From an uncultured Propionivibrio sp. (GTDB lineage Bacteria; Pseudomonadota; Gammaproteobacteria; Burkholderiales; Rhodocyclaceae), in the NCBI GenBank assembly GCA_937923255.1, contig CALAIL010000075.1:1-35763 (forward strand): 35,763 nt of DNA. The letters run 5' to 3'. Both the position numbers and the translations under genes were made by a program. Shown here piece by piece: positions 18,692-26,806 of this stretch (position 1 is the first letter of the stretch; every line of letters starts with the position of its first letter). Under the pieces are notes generated by a model that worked only from the letters and a program-made list of their open reading frames with translations, was not told the origin of the DNA and ran no database searches.

Positions 18692-19275
18692 AGCACTGGT
18701 CCAGCGCCCTCTTTCCCCTGGTGCTGTTGCTGACGCTGACCAGCCTGACTTACTGGTTGCGCTACGTTACCGACCAGCCGGAAACGCGCAACGACGGTAA
18801 GAACCGGCACGATCCGGACTACATCATGTATGACGCCACGCTGCGCAAGATCGGTGAGAGCGGCCGTCTGGAATATACGCTTAAGGCCGACACCGTCACG
18901 CACTATCCGGACAACGATACATTGGACGTGAGCAAACCGAACCTCGTCCATGCCGGCAGAGGGGCGCAGGTGACGGTGACGGCCGATACGGCGCACGTCA
19001 GTGAAGATAACGAACGCATCGACCTTAACGGTAATGTCATCATCCGGCGCGCCGCGTCCCCAAAACACAAGGCACTGACCGGCGCAACACCGGCGCTGAC
19101 CGTGCTTCCCGATGCCGACAAGGCCTTTACAAAATCGCCGGTGCTGGTAACCCAGGGCACGTCCTGGGCCAAGGGAATTGGCCTGCAAATGGACATGCGC
19201 GCCGAAACCTACCGCATCGAATCACGGGTACGCGCGATGCTGGAAAGCCCGCGCGCCAGAAAGAAAACACCATGA
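18688..19275 (+). CDS. lptC: LPS export system protein LptC
   Basis: A bitopic inner membrane protein that receives LPS from LptB2FG and passes it to LptA. It has one N-terminal membrane segment (about residues 8-26) and a periplasmic beta-jellyroll, with the family phrases YMYDATLRKIGESGRLEYTL and LTGATPALTVLPD. At 195 residues it fits. It overlaps the genes on both sides by 4 nt. Confidence 0.92.
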   Translation: MKHWSSALFPLVLLLTLTSLTYWLRYVTDQPETRNDGKNRHDPDYIMYDATLRKIGESGRLEYTLKADTVTHYPDNDTLDVSKPNLVHAGRGAQVTVTADTAHVSEDNERIDLNGNVIIRRAASPKHKALTGATPALTVLPDADKAFTKSPVLVTQGTSWAKGIGLQMDMRAETYRIESRVRAMLESPRARKKTP

Positions 19276-19886
19276 AACTGCCTGCACAGCCAATCCGCTT
19301 GTTGACCGCCAGCCTGCTGGTTGCCCTGACCTGCACAGCGCAAGCGGAAAAAGGCGATCGCGAGAAGCCGATCAACATCATTGCCGACCGCGCCAGCGCC
19401 GACGAGATCAACAAAGTACAGATTTTCGAGGGCAACGTTGTGCTGACACAAGGCACCATCATGTTGCGCACAGGCAAACTGGTCGTTACGCAGGACGCCG
19501 ACGGCTTCCAGACCGGCGTGGCGACGGGCGGTGAAAAAGGACTGTCCTACTTCCGGCAAAAACGCGAAGGCAAAGACGAATATTTTGAAGGGCAGGGCGA
19601 ACGTATCGTCTATAACGCGCGCGAGGAAAAAACCGAGCTGTTCTCTCGCGCCTGGGTCAAGAGCGGCGCGGACGAAGTTCGCGGCCAGTACATTTCCTAT
19701 AACGCGCTGACCGAGCAGTATCTTGCCACCAATGGCGCAGGCGAAACCAAGACGGCGGTCGGTGAAAAACAAGCGCGCGTGCGCGCCATCATCCAGCCCA
19801 AGAAAAAAGACGGCGCCCCCGCGCCCGACAGCGGCGCACCTCTGACGCTGCAACCTGCGGCAAACGTCAACGCGCCGGAGCAGTAG
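19272..19886 (+). CDS. lptA: LPS periplasmic transport protein LptA
   Basis: A periplasmic protein that forms the LPS bridge between LptC and LptD. A signal peptide ends at AQA, before EKGDREKP. The OstA-like core has PINIIADRASADEINKV, FEGNVVLTQGTI and the repeating beta-strand pattern of the jellyroll, with EYFEGQGERIVYN. It has a Lys/Pro/Ala-rich tail. At 204 residues it is normal. lptB, the usual next gene, does not follow. Confidence 0.94.
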   Translation: MKLPAQPIRLLTASLLVALTCTAQAEKGDREKPINIIADRASADEINKVQIFEGNVVLTQGTIMLRTGKLVVTQDADGFQTGVATGGEKGLSYFRQKREGKDEYFEGQGERIVYNAREEKTELFSRAWVKSGADEVRGQYISYNALTEQYLATNGAGETKTAVGEKQARVRAIIQPKKKDGAPAPDSGAPLTLQPAANVNAPEQ

Positions 19887-19949
19887 TCGGCGCAGCGCCA
19901 CGGCGATGCCGTACCGGCAAAACATCAAGCTCGGCATTCGGGAAAAACG

Positions 19950-20984
19950 ATGGGGAATGAACGACAAAACCGGCTGGCGGTGCTGATCGACGCGGACAAC
20001 ACCTCCGCCGCGGTGGCGCGGGAGCTGTTTGCGGAAATCGCCAAATACGGTATCGCCAGCGTCAAGCGGATTTACGGCGACTGGAGCAGTCCGACCCTCA
20101 ATGCATGGCGGAAAATCCTGCTCAGGCATGCGCTGGTTCCGGTGCAGCAATTCGCCTACACCAAGGGCAAGGACGCCACCGACATGGGGCTGATCATCGA
20201 CGCCATGGATTTGCTCTACAGCGGCACCTTCGACGGTTTCTGCCTGGTTTCCAGCGACAGCGACTTCACGCCGCTGGCCGCGCGCATTCGTGCCGCCGGG
20301 CTGACCGTGTATGGCTTCGGGCGGCAGAAAACGCCGGAAGCCTTCCGCCAGGCCTGCGACCGCTTTTTCTACGTGGAAAACCTCAAGCCTCCGGTGGACA
20401 GCGATAACGGCAACGCCGCACTTGATACATCCGACACGCCCGACGCTTCCGACGAGCACGCGCCGGAAAACGGCCGCGACACCAGCAAGGGTGCAGACAA
20501 CAAGGACAAGCCGGCCGCCCCGACGACGCGCCAGGCGCTGGATGCCGGCATCCGCAATACGCTCAACAAGGCCGTCAAGAACTGCACCGACGAAGCGACC
20601 GGCTGGGCCTTCGTTGGGCAAATCGGCACTTACCTCAGCCAGACCCTGCCCGACTTCGACACCCGCACCTACGGCTACAGCCAACTCTCCAAAATGCTCA
20701 AGGCGCTCGGCGGGCTGCAATTCCGCCACGACGAAGCCAGCCGCATGTTCTGCCGCAAAATTCCCTACGGCGAACTCATCAAGCTGCTGGCCAATGAAGC
20801 GCTGCCGAAATTCCAGAACAAACAGGGTTGGGCGAAAATCCACGCGGTCGAAAAATATGTCACTCCGCGCTGGTCATTTAAAGAATACGGCTTCGACAGC
20901 TTTGCCGACCTGCTCGACACCGTGCACGGCGTCGAGGTGCACGACGATAGCCTGCGGATGCCCGCTGCATCACCGGCGGCGTAA
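19950..20984 (+). CDS. NYN-domain (LabA/PIN-like) protein with OST-HTH/LOTUS region
   Basis: A 344-residue cytoplasmic protein. The N-terminal 140 residues are a NYN/PIN-like nuclease-type domain with acidic motifs LAVLIDADNTS, KGKDATDMGLIIDAMD and VSSDSDFTPLA; the aspartates match metal-binding positions of the fold. After a Lys/Asp/Ala-rich linker (about 155-190) comes a region whose pattern (WAFVGQIGTYLSQ...YGYSQLSKMLKALGGLQ) fits an OST-HTH/LOTUS RNA-binding domain. A second, more divergent copy may follow (WAKIHAVEKYVT...YGFDSFADLLDTV). The family is thought to act on RNA, but the target is unknown. It stands alone, 63 bp after lptA. Confidence 0.85.
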   Translation: MGNERQNRLAVLIDADNTSAAVARELFAEIAKYGIASVKRIYGDWSSPTLNAWRKILLRHALVPVQQFAYTKGKDATDMGLIIDAMDLLYSGTFDGFCLVSSDSDFTPLAARIRAAGLTVYGFGRQKTPEAFRQACDRFFYVENLKPPVDSDNGNAALDTSDTPDASDEHAPENGRDTSKGADNKDKPAAPTTRQALDAGIRNTLNKAVKNCTDEATGWAFVGQIGTYLSQTLPDFDTRTYGYSQLSKMLKALGGLQFRHDEASRMFCRKIPYGELIKLLANEALPKFQNKQGWAKIHAVEKYVTPRWSFKEYGFDSFADLLDTVHGVEVHDDSLRMPAASPAA

Positions 20985-21157
20985 GGCCGGTCCGGCTCCG
21001 GCGCAACATTTTCCAAAAATTTCTGCGTCCCGGCGAACGGACGCATCATCACCGCCGCTTGCGGTCAACCTCGGCGGCACGGCGCGCATTTACTAGCACG
21101 CCGAAATCGACGCCCGGCAATACTGCGACACACTGGCTGCCAAAGCTGTTAAATTCT
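20985..21157. other. Short intergenic region, no clear gene
   Basis: Contains a 40-codon minus-strand frame (21171 down to a TGA at 21049-21051) without a start codon. It overlaps the end of the gspE fragment, and I cannot assign it. No terminator is evident between the two convergent genes. Confidence 0.3.
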
Positions 21158-21898
21158 TCAAAGGCCTCCGGTCACGCCCAGTGCTTCCTCAATACTGGTC
21201 ACGCCGCGCACCGTCGATCCGACGAGAAAAGATTCCACACCCATATCGGACAGACGCAAAAAAGCCGTCGCCGTATCGTTAGTGTGCAAGGTCGAAAACA
21301 CACGGTGCCCCGTCAGCGACGCCTGTACGGCAATACGCGCCGTTTCGACATCGCGTATTTCGCCGATCATGATCGTATCCGGGTCGTGACGAAGAATCGA
21401 ACGCAGCGCGGCGGGGAAGGTAAAACCAATATCGGGATGCACCTGAAACTGCGTAACGCCAGGGATGTGATATTCCACGGGATCCTCGACGGTGAGTACA
21501 CGCTCGTGCCGCGTATCGCAGGCGACCAGCGTTGCATACAGCGTCGTGCTTTTGCCGGAACCAGTTGACCCGGTCACCAGCACGATGCCGTCCGGCTGCG
21601 CCATCCATTGCCGATAGGGCGCCAGGTGGTCGGCTTCGATACCGAGCGTTTCAAGGTCAAAGCGCGTGTTCTGCGTATTCGGCAATAACCGGAGAACCAG
21701 CGACTCGCCAAGCACACCGGGAATGACAGAAACGCGCACATCGGTATCCACCGCCGACGAACGGATGGAAAAGCGGCCATCCTGCGGTAAACGCCGTTCG
21801 GAAATATCCAGTCCGGAGATGAGTTTGATCCGGCTGACCACCGCATCAAAGCGCTCGCGCGGATACTGCTCGATCGACTGCAAGCAGCCGTCCCGCAA
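21158..21898 (-). pseudogene. GspE/PilB-type secretion ATPase, truncated and internally deleted
   Basis: The conserved motor core of a type II secretion/type IV pilus ATPase is present. It has VVSRIKLISGLDISERRLPQ, Walker A GSTGSGKST at about 110-118, the Asp box (VEDPVEY), Walker B IMIGEIRDVETA, and the His box FSTLHTNDTA. The whole N-terminal domain is missing: homology begins mid-domain at RDGCLQ, with an in-frame stop two codons before it. The zinc-finger domain normally following STLRGV is also missing. After STVRGV (residues 228-233) the sequence jumps in frame to TSIEEALGV, which resembles the extreme C-terminus of GspE (TTIEEVLRVT). No start with a ribosome site is seen, and no other secretion genes are nearby. 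Confidence 0.8.
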
Positions 21899-21911
21899 TA
21901 TCTACGGGCAT

Positions 21912-21995
21912 TCATTGCCAGGCCGAAAGGCCGCCCAAGCCCAGGGCAAGCCCCGCCCGACGCCCCAGATATCGAGCAAGCTCACCCCGGCGCAT
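21912..21995 (-). CDS. Possible 27-residue ORF upstream of the gspE fragment
   Basis: An ATG at 21995 opens 27 codons ending at TGA 21912-21914. The peptide is Arg/Leu/Gly-rich (MRRGELARYLGRR...). A strong purine site, AGGGAGGAG (complement of 22009-22017), lies about 13 bases upstream, which is rather far. It could be the remains of the start of a gene whose body was deleted. I do not recognise it. Confidence 0.25.
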   Translation of the reverse strand: MRRGELARYLGRRAGLALGLGGLSAWQ

Positions 21996-22064
21996 GGCTG
22001 TGTTTCTTCTCCTCCCTATCGTTGCCAATCAATTCCAGAGGAAGAAGCAGCGTTCTGATTCTAA

Positions 22065-23069
22065 TTAGACTTCGGCGATTTCAACACAGATCGGGCGTTC
22101 GCCCGTAGCGCAGCGCTGGCTTGCCGTCAGACGGCCGCTGTCCAGATCAACAGCATACACGGTCAGGTGATTGGAAATTTCACCCGCCGCCGCCAACCAG
22201 CGACCCGAGGGGGCAATGTCCATACCACGTGGCTGCTGTTCCGTCAGTATGCAGTCTCTGTGTGACAGCAAACCGCTCGCACCATTTACGGCAAAGGCGG
22301 AGATTGTGCTGCTACGCCGTTCCGTCGCGTACAAAAAGCGGCCATCCGGCGATAGCCGCAATTCGGCGGCCCACGGCTTGCCGACGAAACCCGCCGGCAT
22401 CAGGCTGACGGTCTGAAGAAAGGTCAGTCCGCCATTCTGCGCATCGAAAGCGAGCACATCGATACTGCCGTCCAGTTCGTTGAGGCAGTAGACAAAATGG
22501 TTATCCGCAGAAAAAAGCACATGGCGCGGACCACGCCCCGGCCGCATCAGCATGCTGGGTAGGTCGTTCGGCACCAAGCGTAAATCGTCGGTCAGGCGGA
22601 AAATATGGATGGCATCGGTCGTCAGCGTTGACACCAGCAGCCAGCGTCCGGTCTGGTCAAGCCGCGCCGAATGGGCGCGCGGTAAATCCTGGATGCGCTG
22701 ACTGACGTTTTGTGGCTCGCCATGCGCATCAAGCGGAATAACCGACAAATTATCATCGGCATATGAAGGGGAAAACAAAACGCGCAGCGCCGGATCGCCA
22801 TACAGATACACCGGTGCACCAGGGACGCGCACCCTGTCCAACGGGCTTAATTCTCCCGAACCGGGGGCAATGGCAAATGCCTGCACGGCATGTTCATGAC
22901 GCAGTCCGACATAAAGGCGGGCGGCATCAGGCCGCACGCGCATCGGCGAAGGCGCGCCATCGGTAATCAAGTGTTGACGGACGGCGAGTTCACCGGACTG
23001 ACCGTCCAGCGCAAACACATCGATTTCCCGGCTGTCCTGACAGGAAACATAGATGACGGTCTGGCCCAT
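22065..23069 (-). CDS. Lactonase family seven-bladed beta-propeller protein (6-phosphogluconolactonase-like)
   Basis: Belongs to the YbhE/Pgl-type lactonase family. Some members hydrolyse 6-phosphogluconolactone in the pentose phosphate pathway; others act on other lactones or are uncharacterised. The 334-residue sequence shows the repeated blade pattern (VIYVSCQDSREIDVFALD, LYVGLRHEHAVQAFAI, GPRHVLFSADNHFVYCLNEL, ELRLSPDGRFLYATERRS, GMDIAPSGRWLAAAGEIS). It has no signal peptide, consistent with a cytoplasmic enzyme. It stands alone, with a purine-rich AAAGGGGGATC before the ATG. A CRP-like palindrome lies about 190 bp upstream. Confidence 0.85.
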   Translation of the reverse strand: MGQTVIYVSCQDSREIDVFALDGQSGELAVRQHLITDGAPSPMRVRPDAARLYVGLRHEHAVQAFAIAPGSGELSPLDRVRVPGAPVYLYGDPALRVLFSPSYADDNLSVIPLDAHGEPQNVSQRIQDLPRAHSARLDQTGRWLLVSTLTTDAIHIFRLTDDLRLVPNDLPSMLMRPGRGPRHVLFSADNHFVYCLNELDGSIDVLAFDAQNGGLTFLQTVSLMPAGFVGKPWAAELRLSPDGRFLYATERRSSTISAFAVNGASGLLSHRDCILTEQQPRGMDIAPSGRWLAAAGEISNHLTVYAVDLDSGRLTASQRCATGERPICVEIAEV

Positions 23070-23555
23070 CGTGATCCCCCTTTCCCTTGATAGCTGAACG
23101 GCGTGGTGGCCTGTGCAACCTTATGGAAACCAACGCCGGGAAACTCGGCCTTCCCTACGGCTCCGGTTTTTCCCGCAAGAAAAATCAATCGACCGATCAT
23201 ACGCATTATGAACGGAGAAAAACGGCGCGGCAATGACCGTCGATGCTTATTACCAGTGCATTGTGATCGGGATCACTCACTGACTTATCACAACCGCCCG
23301 TAGAAAATGGCGCATCACCCGGAAAATACGGCACGGCGCTGCAAACAACAATGCCAACCGTGCCGGCGAACACCATGCAGCACGCACGCTTTATTTAAAT
23401 GCGCGTTCCGTTTGGTTTGTTCTCTTAAAATCACCCCGCCGTTCGATACACAAGTGCATATGTTGCATCACACACAAACTCACCACGCCATGCGCCTACA
23501 GTACCCCCCATGCGCACGGTAAACAGGCAAAGAAAACCCAGAACTGTTACGCGTA
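23070..23555. other. Intergenic region between lactonase and XRE regulator
   Basis: About 490 bp with no convincing gene; the open frames lack ribosome sites and known motifs. It contains the CRP-like palindrome at 23262-23277. ACGCGTATTACGCGT overlaps the XRE stop, is followed on the plus strand by a short T run, and could form a small stem. Confidence 0.4.
23262..23277. promoter_or_regulatory. CRP/FNR-family operator-like palindrome
   Basis: TGTGA-N6-TCACT matches the CRP consensus TGTGA-N6-TCACA at all but the last base, and the inner part GTGATCGGGATCAC is also symmetric. It lies about 190 bp upstream of the lactonase start. Which Crp/Fnr-type regulator would use it is not known. Confidence 0.45.
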
Positions 23556-23822
23556 TTACGCGTCGTTTTTGCGCAGCGAATCGAGCAGTGTGTGTGCCTG
23601 CGCTTCTGAAGCGTAAACCAGATGGAGCAGTAATTGCACCGTGTGCGGCAGTTTGCGTCCGGATTCGTAACGCGAGCCGCCGGACTGCGTGACGCGGATG
23701 CGACTCCAGAAAACAGATTGGTTAATGCCCAGTTTCTTACGTAAAGCAGCCGCCTGCTCTCCAGATTGAATCAGCAATTCCGGCGCCTTGGAAACTTTGC
23801 TGGCTTTGGGTTGTGTCATCAT
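23556..23822 (-). CDS. Small XRE-type helix-turn-helix regulator
   Basis: An 88-residue DNA-binding protein. The region GEQAAALRKKLGINQSVFWS followed by VTQSGGSRYESGRKLP looks like a helix-turn-helix of the XRE/Cro type, with the SGGSRYESGR stretch as the recognition part. A Lys/Ser-rich start precedes it. The start is ATG ATG at 23822/23819 with CAGGAGA about 7 bases upstream; the longer frame from 23843 is less likely. The regulated genes are not evident. A 29-codon ORF ends 14 nt before this start. Confidence 0.75.
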   Translation of the reverse strand: MMTQPKASKVSKAPELLIQSGEQAAALRKKLGINQSVFWSRIRVTQSGGSRYESGRKLPHTVQLLLHLVYASEAQAHTLLDSLRKNDA

Positions 23823-23836
23823 GCCTAGTCTCCTGA

Positions 23837-23926
23837 TCAACAAAAGTCTCTTGCGTTGCGAGAGCGGTCATTGCCGTTTTTGTTTTTAGTTGTAGATTGC
23901 ATAATAGCAAAGGTTTCTTCTGACAT
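23837..23926 (-). CDS. Possible 29-residue leader ORF before the XRE gene
   Basis: ATG at 23926 with AGGG five bases upstream, followed by 29 codons to TGA at 23837-23839. The peptide is polar, with a Lys/Asn/Arg-rich middle (KNKNGNDRSRNARD) and a Cys as the last residue. The stop codon overlaps the approach to the XRE ribosome binding site. The spacing suggests a leader peptide or a translationally coupled small protein. I do not recognise it. Confidence 0.4.
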   Translation of the reverse strand: MSEETFAIMQSTTKNKNGNDRSRNARDFC

Positions 23927-24637
23927 AATCACCCTATAAACATGTCGTTACAAAAATATTCATCCTGAATTAAATCATCTACTTAAAACTAATATTCCCT
24001 GTTCGGGTCGGAATATGAACATGAAGGGTCAGAATAGTTCTGGAATTTCGATATTTTTTACATGCTTTTAACAAAAAACCAATTCCCGCTGCGGCAAAGG
24101 CGCTATTGGGATGCGAGAGCGCCGTTCTCCAGGCAACGCCGCCCCCATACGGACCGGTTTCCACCGACCATATTTAAGACGCCGCGCATTTCACAACCGA
24201 CCTGCAACCGATCCACAGCCAACCCGCAGCCTGTGAGGATTCATAGCCTTTGTGCAGTCTGTGGGATATTCAGTTTGGACTGCGCCCAAGCTGCGGCACG
24301 CCAAACCGCTCCGGGCAATATATTCAGCACACCGGATACACGTGCATGCTGGAATACTTGTTCCCGATGATCGGCAAGCAAATTAAGTGGAAACAGACGA
24401 GTACGCGCCGGATCAGCAGGGGCTTAGCACATCGACGCCCATGCAACCCAGGCACGCCGTACCTCCGGCGCATTCCCTTATACGTTCCCCTGCCATCGTG
24501 CCCATGTCGCATACATCGCCCCTAAGCCAGGCTTCTTGGCCGCGTTGCATCGAGCCGAACGCAGCGCCCGTGCTGACGAACGGTGCGTCTGGAGTATCAT
24601 TTGGGACATTTCTGACAGACGCGCATAGAGACCGTTC
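23927..24637. other. Intergenic region, AT-rich then GC-rich, no gene recognised
   Basis: About 700 bp. The first 150 bases are AT-rich and should contain the promoter for the leader ORF and XRE gene. The remainder is of average composition with short open frames on both strands, none with a ribosome site or familiar motif. The stretch before 24638 should carry the promoter of the BamE-like lipoprotein, but I cannot point to clear boxes. Confidence 0.4.
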
Positions 24638-25123
24638 ATGAAAATGCGTATTGCAGCAAGCCTTCTTTCCGGGTTGACGGCGTTGATTCTGCCCGCCTGC
24701 GATGAATACAACTTTTCCCGGCTCAAACCCGGAGAATCCTCGATGGAAACCGTGCGCCAGGTCATGGGCGCGCCCGCCCGCGAATGGCGCGATGCCGACG
24801 GATCGCAGACCTGGGAGTATCCGCGCACACCGGAAGGCGTGGTCAACTACATGCTCGACATCGCGCCGGACGGCAAACTGAAAGCCATTCGCCAGGTACT
24901 GACCGAAGAAAATTTTGCGCGCATCCAGCCGGGCATGACACGCGAACAGATTCGCCGCCTGCTCGGCCAGCCCGCGCGCGAACAGTATTTCCCGCTCAAG
25001 AATGAATACGTCTGGTACTGGAGAACACCCGGCAACAGCGGCTTCGACGCCTACTTCAACGTCAGCTTCGACGAGAGCGGCAAAGTCGTCCGCGCCTTTA
25101 GCAGCGCGGAAGGCCGGCATTAA
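24638..25123 (+). CDS. Lipoprotein with two BamE/SmpA-like repeats
   Basis: A 161-residue probable lipoprotein. The signal peptide is Met-Lys-Met-Arg, a hydrophobic run, then lipobox LPAC with Cys21. The mature part contains two related repeats of about 60 residues. Repeat 1 begins LKPGESSMETVRQVMGAPARE (from residue 29), and repeat 2 begins IQPGMTREQIRRLLGQPARE (from residue 96). Each continues with a Trp/Tyr-rich strand (TWEYPRTP; YVWYWRTP) and ends 'FDESGKV' or 'APDGKL'. This is the pattern of BamE (SmpA/OmlA), which has one copy. A role in the outer membrane is an inference. It stands alone on the plus strand. Confidence 0.78.
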   Translation: MKMRIAASLLSGLTALILPACDEYNFSRLKPGESSMETVRQVMGAPAREWRDADGSQTWEYPRTPEGVVNYMLDIAPDGKLKAIRQVLTEENFARIQPGMTREQIRRLLGQPAREQYFPLKNEYVWYWRTPGNSGFDAYFNVSFDESGKVVRAFSSAEGRH

Positions 25124-25177
25124 AACGCGCGCCCCGGAAACGCGCGTCTCAGCGCGCCGGCATTTCGCTTTGCCCTG

Positions 25178-25933
25178 TCAATCCCGCCACGTCCAAGCGA
25201 TGCCGCGCGACTCGATTTCCTGACGAATTTCCGCCAGCGCCCGTTCGACCCGCGTTGCCTCCCCCTCCACGCCCAGTTCCAGATGACGGCGCTGCCCGTC
25301 CGCGTCGATCGACGGCAGGCTATACAAGCGCAGATCGGGATACGCCGCAACGATGTGCTCCATGAGGTCGAGCAGGACGCTCTCGTAAGCACGGTCGCCG
25401 GTCAGCAGATACGCCCTGTCGACTTTCGGCTGGCGATAAAAAAGATGGGAATAAAACGTATCGAGCGCCCACGCCGCCATCGGGTGCGCCATCTGCGGGA
25501 ACCCGGGCAGAAAGTAGTGCTGCCGAATGGCGAAACCAGGAATACGGTTAAACGGGTTGGGAATAATTTCCGCGCCGCGTGGAAAAACACCGAGCAGGAG
25601 CCGCTGCGGCGTAATTTCACGGCCAAAACGGGCGCGAATTTCGCGCTCGGCCTCCGGATGCAGGACGAGATCAACCCCCAGCGCCTCAGCCGCCGCCTGC
25701 CGTGTCCGGTCATCCGGTGTGTTGCCGATACCGCCAAAGCTGAATACCACATCGCCCGCGGCAAAACTGTGCCGCAGCGCCTCGGCGATACGCGCCTGAT
25801 CGTCGCCCAGATACTGCACCCACGACAGACGCAGCCCCCGTTCGTCCAGCAGGCCGGCAAGCCGGGCGAAATGGGCATCCTGCCGCTTGCCCGAAAGGAT
25901 TTCGTCGCCGAGAATCAACGCACCGAAATTCAT
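25178..25933 (-). CDS. Molybdopterin-binding-domain (MoaB/CinA N-terminal-like) protein
   Basis: A 251-residue cytoplasmic protein. It starts MNFGALILGDEILSGKRQDAH, followed by VVFSFGGIGNTPDDRTRQAAAEALG, which is the pattern of the MoCF/CinA N-terminal domain (normally GD/GGTGPTxDD). The GGxG motif reads GGIGNTPDD. The CinA C-terminal nicotinamide-nucleotide amidohydrolase domain is absent, as in stand-alone 'competence/damage-inducible protein A-like' proteins. The function is unproven. The start at 25933 overlaps the upstream EI24 gene by 4 nt, so the two are translationally coupled. Confidence 0.85.
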   Translation of the reverse strand: MNFGALILGDEILSGKRQDAHFARLAGLLDERGLRLSWVQYLGDDQARIAEALRHSFAAGDVVFSFGGIGNTPDDRTRQAAAEALGVDLVLHPEAEREIRARFGREITPQRLLLGVFPRGAEIIPNPFNRIPGFAIRQHYFLPGFPQMAHPMAAWALDTFYSHLFYRQPKVDRAYLLTGDRAYESVLLDLMEHIVAAYPDLRLYSLPSIDADGQRRHLELGVEGEATRVERALAEIRQEIESRGIAWTWRD

Positions 25934-26670
25934 AAAGTTTCTCCCGGCAAAGAGTCCTCTTCCACGCACTCCAGGCGCAGGCGGCGCACGGCTTCCAGAC
26001 AATAATGGCTATAGACCAGCGCCGTCAGCGAAGGCGCCAGCAGCCCGACGACCGGCACATACGCCAGCAGCGCCATGAGCAGGCCGAGCAGAAACAGCGC
26101 GCCGGCATGATGCTGGCGCAGCTTATCCCACTCAGCTACCGTCGTATGCAGCGAACAGGCTTCGTATGCGAAAGTCCGCCGGTTCAGCCAGGCCATCCAG
26201 AGGGTCGGCAAGGCCAGATTCAACCCGGGGACCAGCCACAAGGGCAAGGTCAGCAGCCAGCCCAGCATAAAAATCAGCGCCGACCAGATGCTATTCCAGA
26301 CCGACGCCGTCAGGCTGCGCGCATCCCGCCGCGCAACGTCGGCATACTCGCCTTCGGCCAGATAATCGAGCAGCCAGGGCATGACGGCAACGGCAGCCAG
26401 CAGCACCGCCAAGACATAACTGAATAGCAAAATCGCCAGCCAGCCGCCCAGAAAAGCCAGTATCTGCGCCAGCCAGTGCAGATTCCAGGCATCCAGCCAG
26501 CTGATCGGCGGCAGGCTCATGAATAATGAAGCCAGCGCCTTGAGCCACAGCAACGACAGGATGACGAGCAAAAGCAGCGCGACGAGCGCTGGCGTCAAAA
26601 TATAGCGCCACGGACGCCCGTTGGAGAGCGTCGACAGGGTACGCCGAAATGCTTGCAGAATGTCGCTCAT
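25930..26670 (-). CDS. EI24-domain membrane protein
   Basis: A 246-residue integral membrane protein with about five or six hydrophobic segments: ALVALLLLVILSLLWL, LAILLFSYVLAVLLAAVAV, LIFMLGWLLTLPLWLVPGL, GALFLLGLLMALLAYVPVVGLLAP. The layout matches the EI24/CysZ-like family; CysZ takes up sulphate, but this member need not. The start at 26670 has GGAG 7-8 bases upstream. It runs into the MoaB/CinA-like gene with ATGA overlap. It lies 136 bp downstream of hrpA. Confidence 0.8.
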   Translation of the reverse strand: MSDILQAFRRTLSTLSNGRPWRYILTPALVALLLLVILSLLWLKALASLFMSLPPISWLDAWNLHWLAQILAFLGGWLAILLFSYVLAVLLAAVAVMPWLLDYLAEGEYADVARRDARSLTASVWNSIWSALIFMLGWLLTLPLWLVPGLNLALPTLWMAWLNRRTFAYEACSLHTTVAEWDKLRQHHAGALFLLGLLMALLAYVPVVGLLAPSLTALVYSHYCLEAVRRLRLECVEEDSLPGETL

Positions 26671-26806
26671 CGAAATTCTCCGCTGCCGCACCGCCTGGCG
26701 CGGGATTGACACATTTTAACCATTGAACCGGCATTATCGCGAATCAGCCGGATCATCGGGGTACGCGGCACGGCGGCTTGCCGGTCGGTACGCCGGATAC
26801 CGCGCA

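Noticed and set aside
19209..20843. 544-codon minus-strand open frame
   Set aside because: Antisense to lptA and the NYN gene, both well supported.
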